From: Balanoglossus misakiensis
Lineage: Eukaryota; Hemichordata
Assembly (NCBI GenBank): GCA_040954595.2
Contig: CM082576.2
Span: 10,230,001-10,294,000, forward strand
DNA: 64,000 nucleotides
Direction of reading: 5' to 3'
The first letter of the stretch is position 1; the number at the start of each line of letters is the position of its first letter. The notes under the pieces were generated by a model. It ran no database searches, was not told where the DNA came from, and saw only the letters and a program-made list of their open reading frames with translations. This document shows positions 61,485 to 64,000 of this stretch, in pieces. Position numbers and translations under genes: made by a program.

Positions 61485-63493
61485 ATGGCGTGTGATATAG
61501 CAGAAATATCCGAGATTTCGTCAATTTTGTCAATTTTAACTGTAATTTTGTGTTTTTCTGCCATGGCTGTCTTCATAATAAGGTGAGTAAGGGTGTTTGT
61601 AAAATGGAAATGGTATGGTTCATTCTAACCGTCCAAGTTCCAGTCGTTGTCGCGTCGTCTGCCACTTTGGCCAACGTCAAGCATTATGATACAACATACC
61701 TGCTGCTTACATGCTATACAGCATGATATGATACTTCTTGTATAAACTTACAGATTGGGAGTCAACCCATTACCAACTGTCAGCTTTCCAACAGTAAATC
61801 CTGTCCCTGCAACAGCCATGGTCGGTATTAGAAACCCTTTCACATTGGAAATCTCAGATCCACAATCAGGTTCTTTAAAAAGTAAGTGAAAACTAGCAGT
61901 TATATCCTGAAACTATTTAATTCTGACACAGTGCATTGTAGTACTCAACCAGCGAATCAGATAATAATAATAAATTTACTTACATTATACCTATTTTTTT
62001 TCTGGCCTTATTTTACAGATGGTGTAAAACTTAAAATGTCATCAGAAGTTCCCTTCGTATTGGATGCATACTGGGGACTGGAGATCAATTCAATGTATCA
62101 CGTCTTAAGACATTCAAGTGCAATATTTCAGGAGAACAGAGAAGAAACTGACATTTTCGTAGAGGAGAAGTACTTATGCAAGAACGGTTCTCACCAGTAT
62201 CCTTTGTAATTAATCTTTTTGTCTGAGTCCCTCAAGTTTAGTTTGGAGACGAACGACGTGGGTTGGGTGGGCTTGCCAAGGTTAACACTTTGTTTAAAGC
62301 AAGCAGTGTATTTGCTAAACCCCTGTAAAATGCGAATTAATCTGTCCAATCAACTTTTTAGTCACATTCTATGAAAGCAATCTCACATTTCCTTAATATT
62401 TTAGTTTTGATAACTGTGAAGATAAAATGCTGACACTTCATCCAGATGTCGAAGGTGAGCAACTCTTGGACCTTGGTCGACCACCCAGGACTAAATATCC
62501 ATTGGTGGTGATAATGTCTGAAGCTGACCAAGAGACTACTGATGAAGATGAAGAGAGTTCGAAAATTGTAAGTACAGTGTATCACTGATTTTAAAGTGTG
62601 CATACTGTATTAAGTGTAGAGACTCTGTCAGGGATTTGCCCTGGTCATTGTTGGTGCAAAGGAAAATGAATGTATTCAGGTTTATTATGGAAATTAATCC
62701 ACAAGTCATTTTGTTGATCTTCTACCCTACATTTATTCATTAAATGCAGATATCAATGCTGACGGCCATTCATTTACCCGATAGAAGCTATTGTATGAAG
62801 TCACACACAATTCACCAGTTAGTGGTCACAAATAAAGGGAACTTTTGCAACTTGGAGGTAAGAATGACGTTAGAATTTGACTTGTACCTCATATTCACAA
62901 AAGAATTTGATGAAATATGGTACATCTTGAGAATTCAGTCAACATTTGTTATCTCAGTTAAGTCTGGTACATGTATGTCCAATGCTTGGTTCTTACCATT
63001 CTTGTCTTTGATGGGACATAGGGCCCCCTTCAGAAAACAAGTGCTAGAAGGAGAGACACATAACTATGTGAATGAACTTGTAAGAACCAACCACTTTCAA
63101 TTTCTTTTGTAGAAATTGTTCATGTCGACGGAACCGAGTGAAGATGGATCATCGAGAGGACCGGAGGACTCTGATCTGTTGACAGACGCTAGCGCTGACT
63201 TGGACACATTCAGCTGCCAGGGCAAAGACTGCACAGTGTGTCAGAATGCTTCGATATCCAGAGTGATTCTCCCCTGCAGACATGCCTGTGTGTGTCAGCA
63301 GTGTTTCCCCATGCTGAACAAGTGTCCCATGTGTAGGGGCCCCATCGAATCCTTCTTCGATATGTATAGAAATCCGACCGCAGATTATTGTGATGAGGAA
63401 CTGGAGGAGGGTGAGGACAATGTGTCCACCTGGATCACGAAGTTCGAGAACATGTGTGAGAGGTTGAACAGGTGGTTGGGCCTGAGGCATTGA
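61485..63493 (+). CDS. CGRRF1: CGRRF1, RING-finger E3 ligase
   Basis: Cell growth regulator with RING finger domain 1, an ER-membrane ubiquitin ligase. Exons 61485-61582, 61754-61881, 62019-62196, 62405-62567, 62750-62857 and 63113-63493 join to 351 residues (human 332). An N-terminal membrane span (ISSILSILTVILCFSAMAVF) comes first, then NPFTLEISDPQSGS (human NPFGLEITNPSSAS), AYWGLEINSMYHVL and RPPRTKYPLVVIMSEAD (human VPRSRYPLVALLTLAD). ISMLTAIHLPDRSY and KLFMS also match. The RING is CTVC...LPCRHACVCQQC...KCPMC (C3HC4 type). The start is chosen at 61485 because upstream in-frame codons lie in repeat DNA. The exon 3 donor (GTATCC) is weak but forced by frame. Confidence 0.93.
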
Positions 63494-64000
63494 CTGAAAA
63501 GTGGTGAATCTCATTGGTTGGTGTAGAGTTGGCGGTGGGAGTAAGTAAGGCAGCTAGGTGGAGATCCCATTGATAGAAGCTCTAACAAAATCACCTCTCT
63601 TGTACAAGAACTTGCAACAGTTTGATTTTAGATTAAACCCACCAAATCTATTTACATCCTGGTCACAAGTTGTACACTTGAAAAAAGCCGGTGTGTGGAG
63701 TTGGTTCTGCTTAAATTCTGTAGTCAGACTCAGTATTGCTACTGAAAGTGGTGTTTTCTACTTAAACTATTTATAATCAAATTCAGTGTTAGTGTCACTG
63801 TAAGTAGTTGAAAGTATTCTACCACCAACTCGTCAACACCAGAAAGACCCAGCTAGTGGAGGTGTTTACTGTGAGGTCACGATTTCTGTGCATCTGGGTT
63901 CATGTAAAAAACACTACTGGGGCACAAACTACCATGCACTGCACTAAAGTTCCAGTCCTGTGAGAGCACTTTGTGTTCTAGAACAGGACTGACCAGCACC
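63494..64000 (+). other. CGRRF1 3'UTR / flank
   Basis: No further coding exon is seen. It is presumed untranslated; no clear AATAAA before the window end. Confidence 0.5.

Overview
This is nuclear DNA from an animal. The genes have short exons, GT-AG introns and UTR exons, with interspersed repeats and microsatellites; the sequence is AT-rich outside promoters. The gene set (kinesin light chain, eIF5, LCLAT1-type acyltransferase, Gal-3-O-sulfotransferase, NSL1, CXorf65-like, CGRRF1, C20orf85/CIMIP1) and the retained closeness of the KLC and eIF5 genes, which are also near each other on human 14q32, suggest an invertebrate deuterostome such as a hemichordate, amphioxus or echinoderm. The species cannot be fixed from sequence alone.

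Layout. 1-16.75 kb: kinesin light chain (KLC) on the minus strand, 3' end outside the window, with a noncoding first exon at about 16.4-16.7 kb and a pair of alternative exons for the sixth TPR. 17.8-19.7 kb: three-exon CIMIP1 (C20orf85) homolog on the plus strand with an RFX X-box just upstream. 20.2-27.5 kb: eIF5 on the minus strand, nine coding exons, convergent with CIMIP1. 27.5-31.3 kb: no confident gene. 31.3-36 kb: LCLAT1-like lysophospholipid acyltransferase, minus strand. 37.9-39.6 kb: Gal3ST-family sulfotransferase, plus strand. 40.4-42.5 kb: NSL1 kinetochore protein, plus strand. 46.0-49.3 kb: CXorf65 homolog, minus strand. 51.3-56.5 kb: a ten-exon DyP-type (YfeX-like) heme peroxidase with a mitochondrial presequence, minus strand. 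57.7-61.4 kb: a repeat complex made of a fold-back pair, a recent 733-bp tandem array and a long inverted arm. It ends about 45 bp before the start codon of CGRRF1 (61.5-63.5 kb, plus strand, RING E3 ligase).

The genes are unrelated housekeeping, ciliary and metabolic loci, not an operon-like system. Shared themes are neighbouring genes on opposite strands, small nonautonomous transposons in introns (hAT-like with 8-bp duplications, piggyBac-like at TTAA, a near-perfect 428-bp palindrome), and several start codons inside ATGGCG-type (YY1/TISU-like) motifs. The strongest candidates for a new look are the animal mitochondrial DyP peroxidase, the KLC exon pair whose reading phases forbid joint inclusion, the eIF5 leader with a uORF beside a TISU-like start, and the ATGGCGGC-carrying array upstream of CGRRF1.

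All exon limits were read by eye from splice signals, frame continuity and remembered family sequences. No alignment or database search was run.
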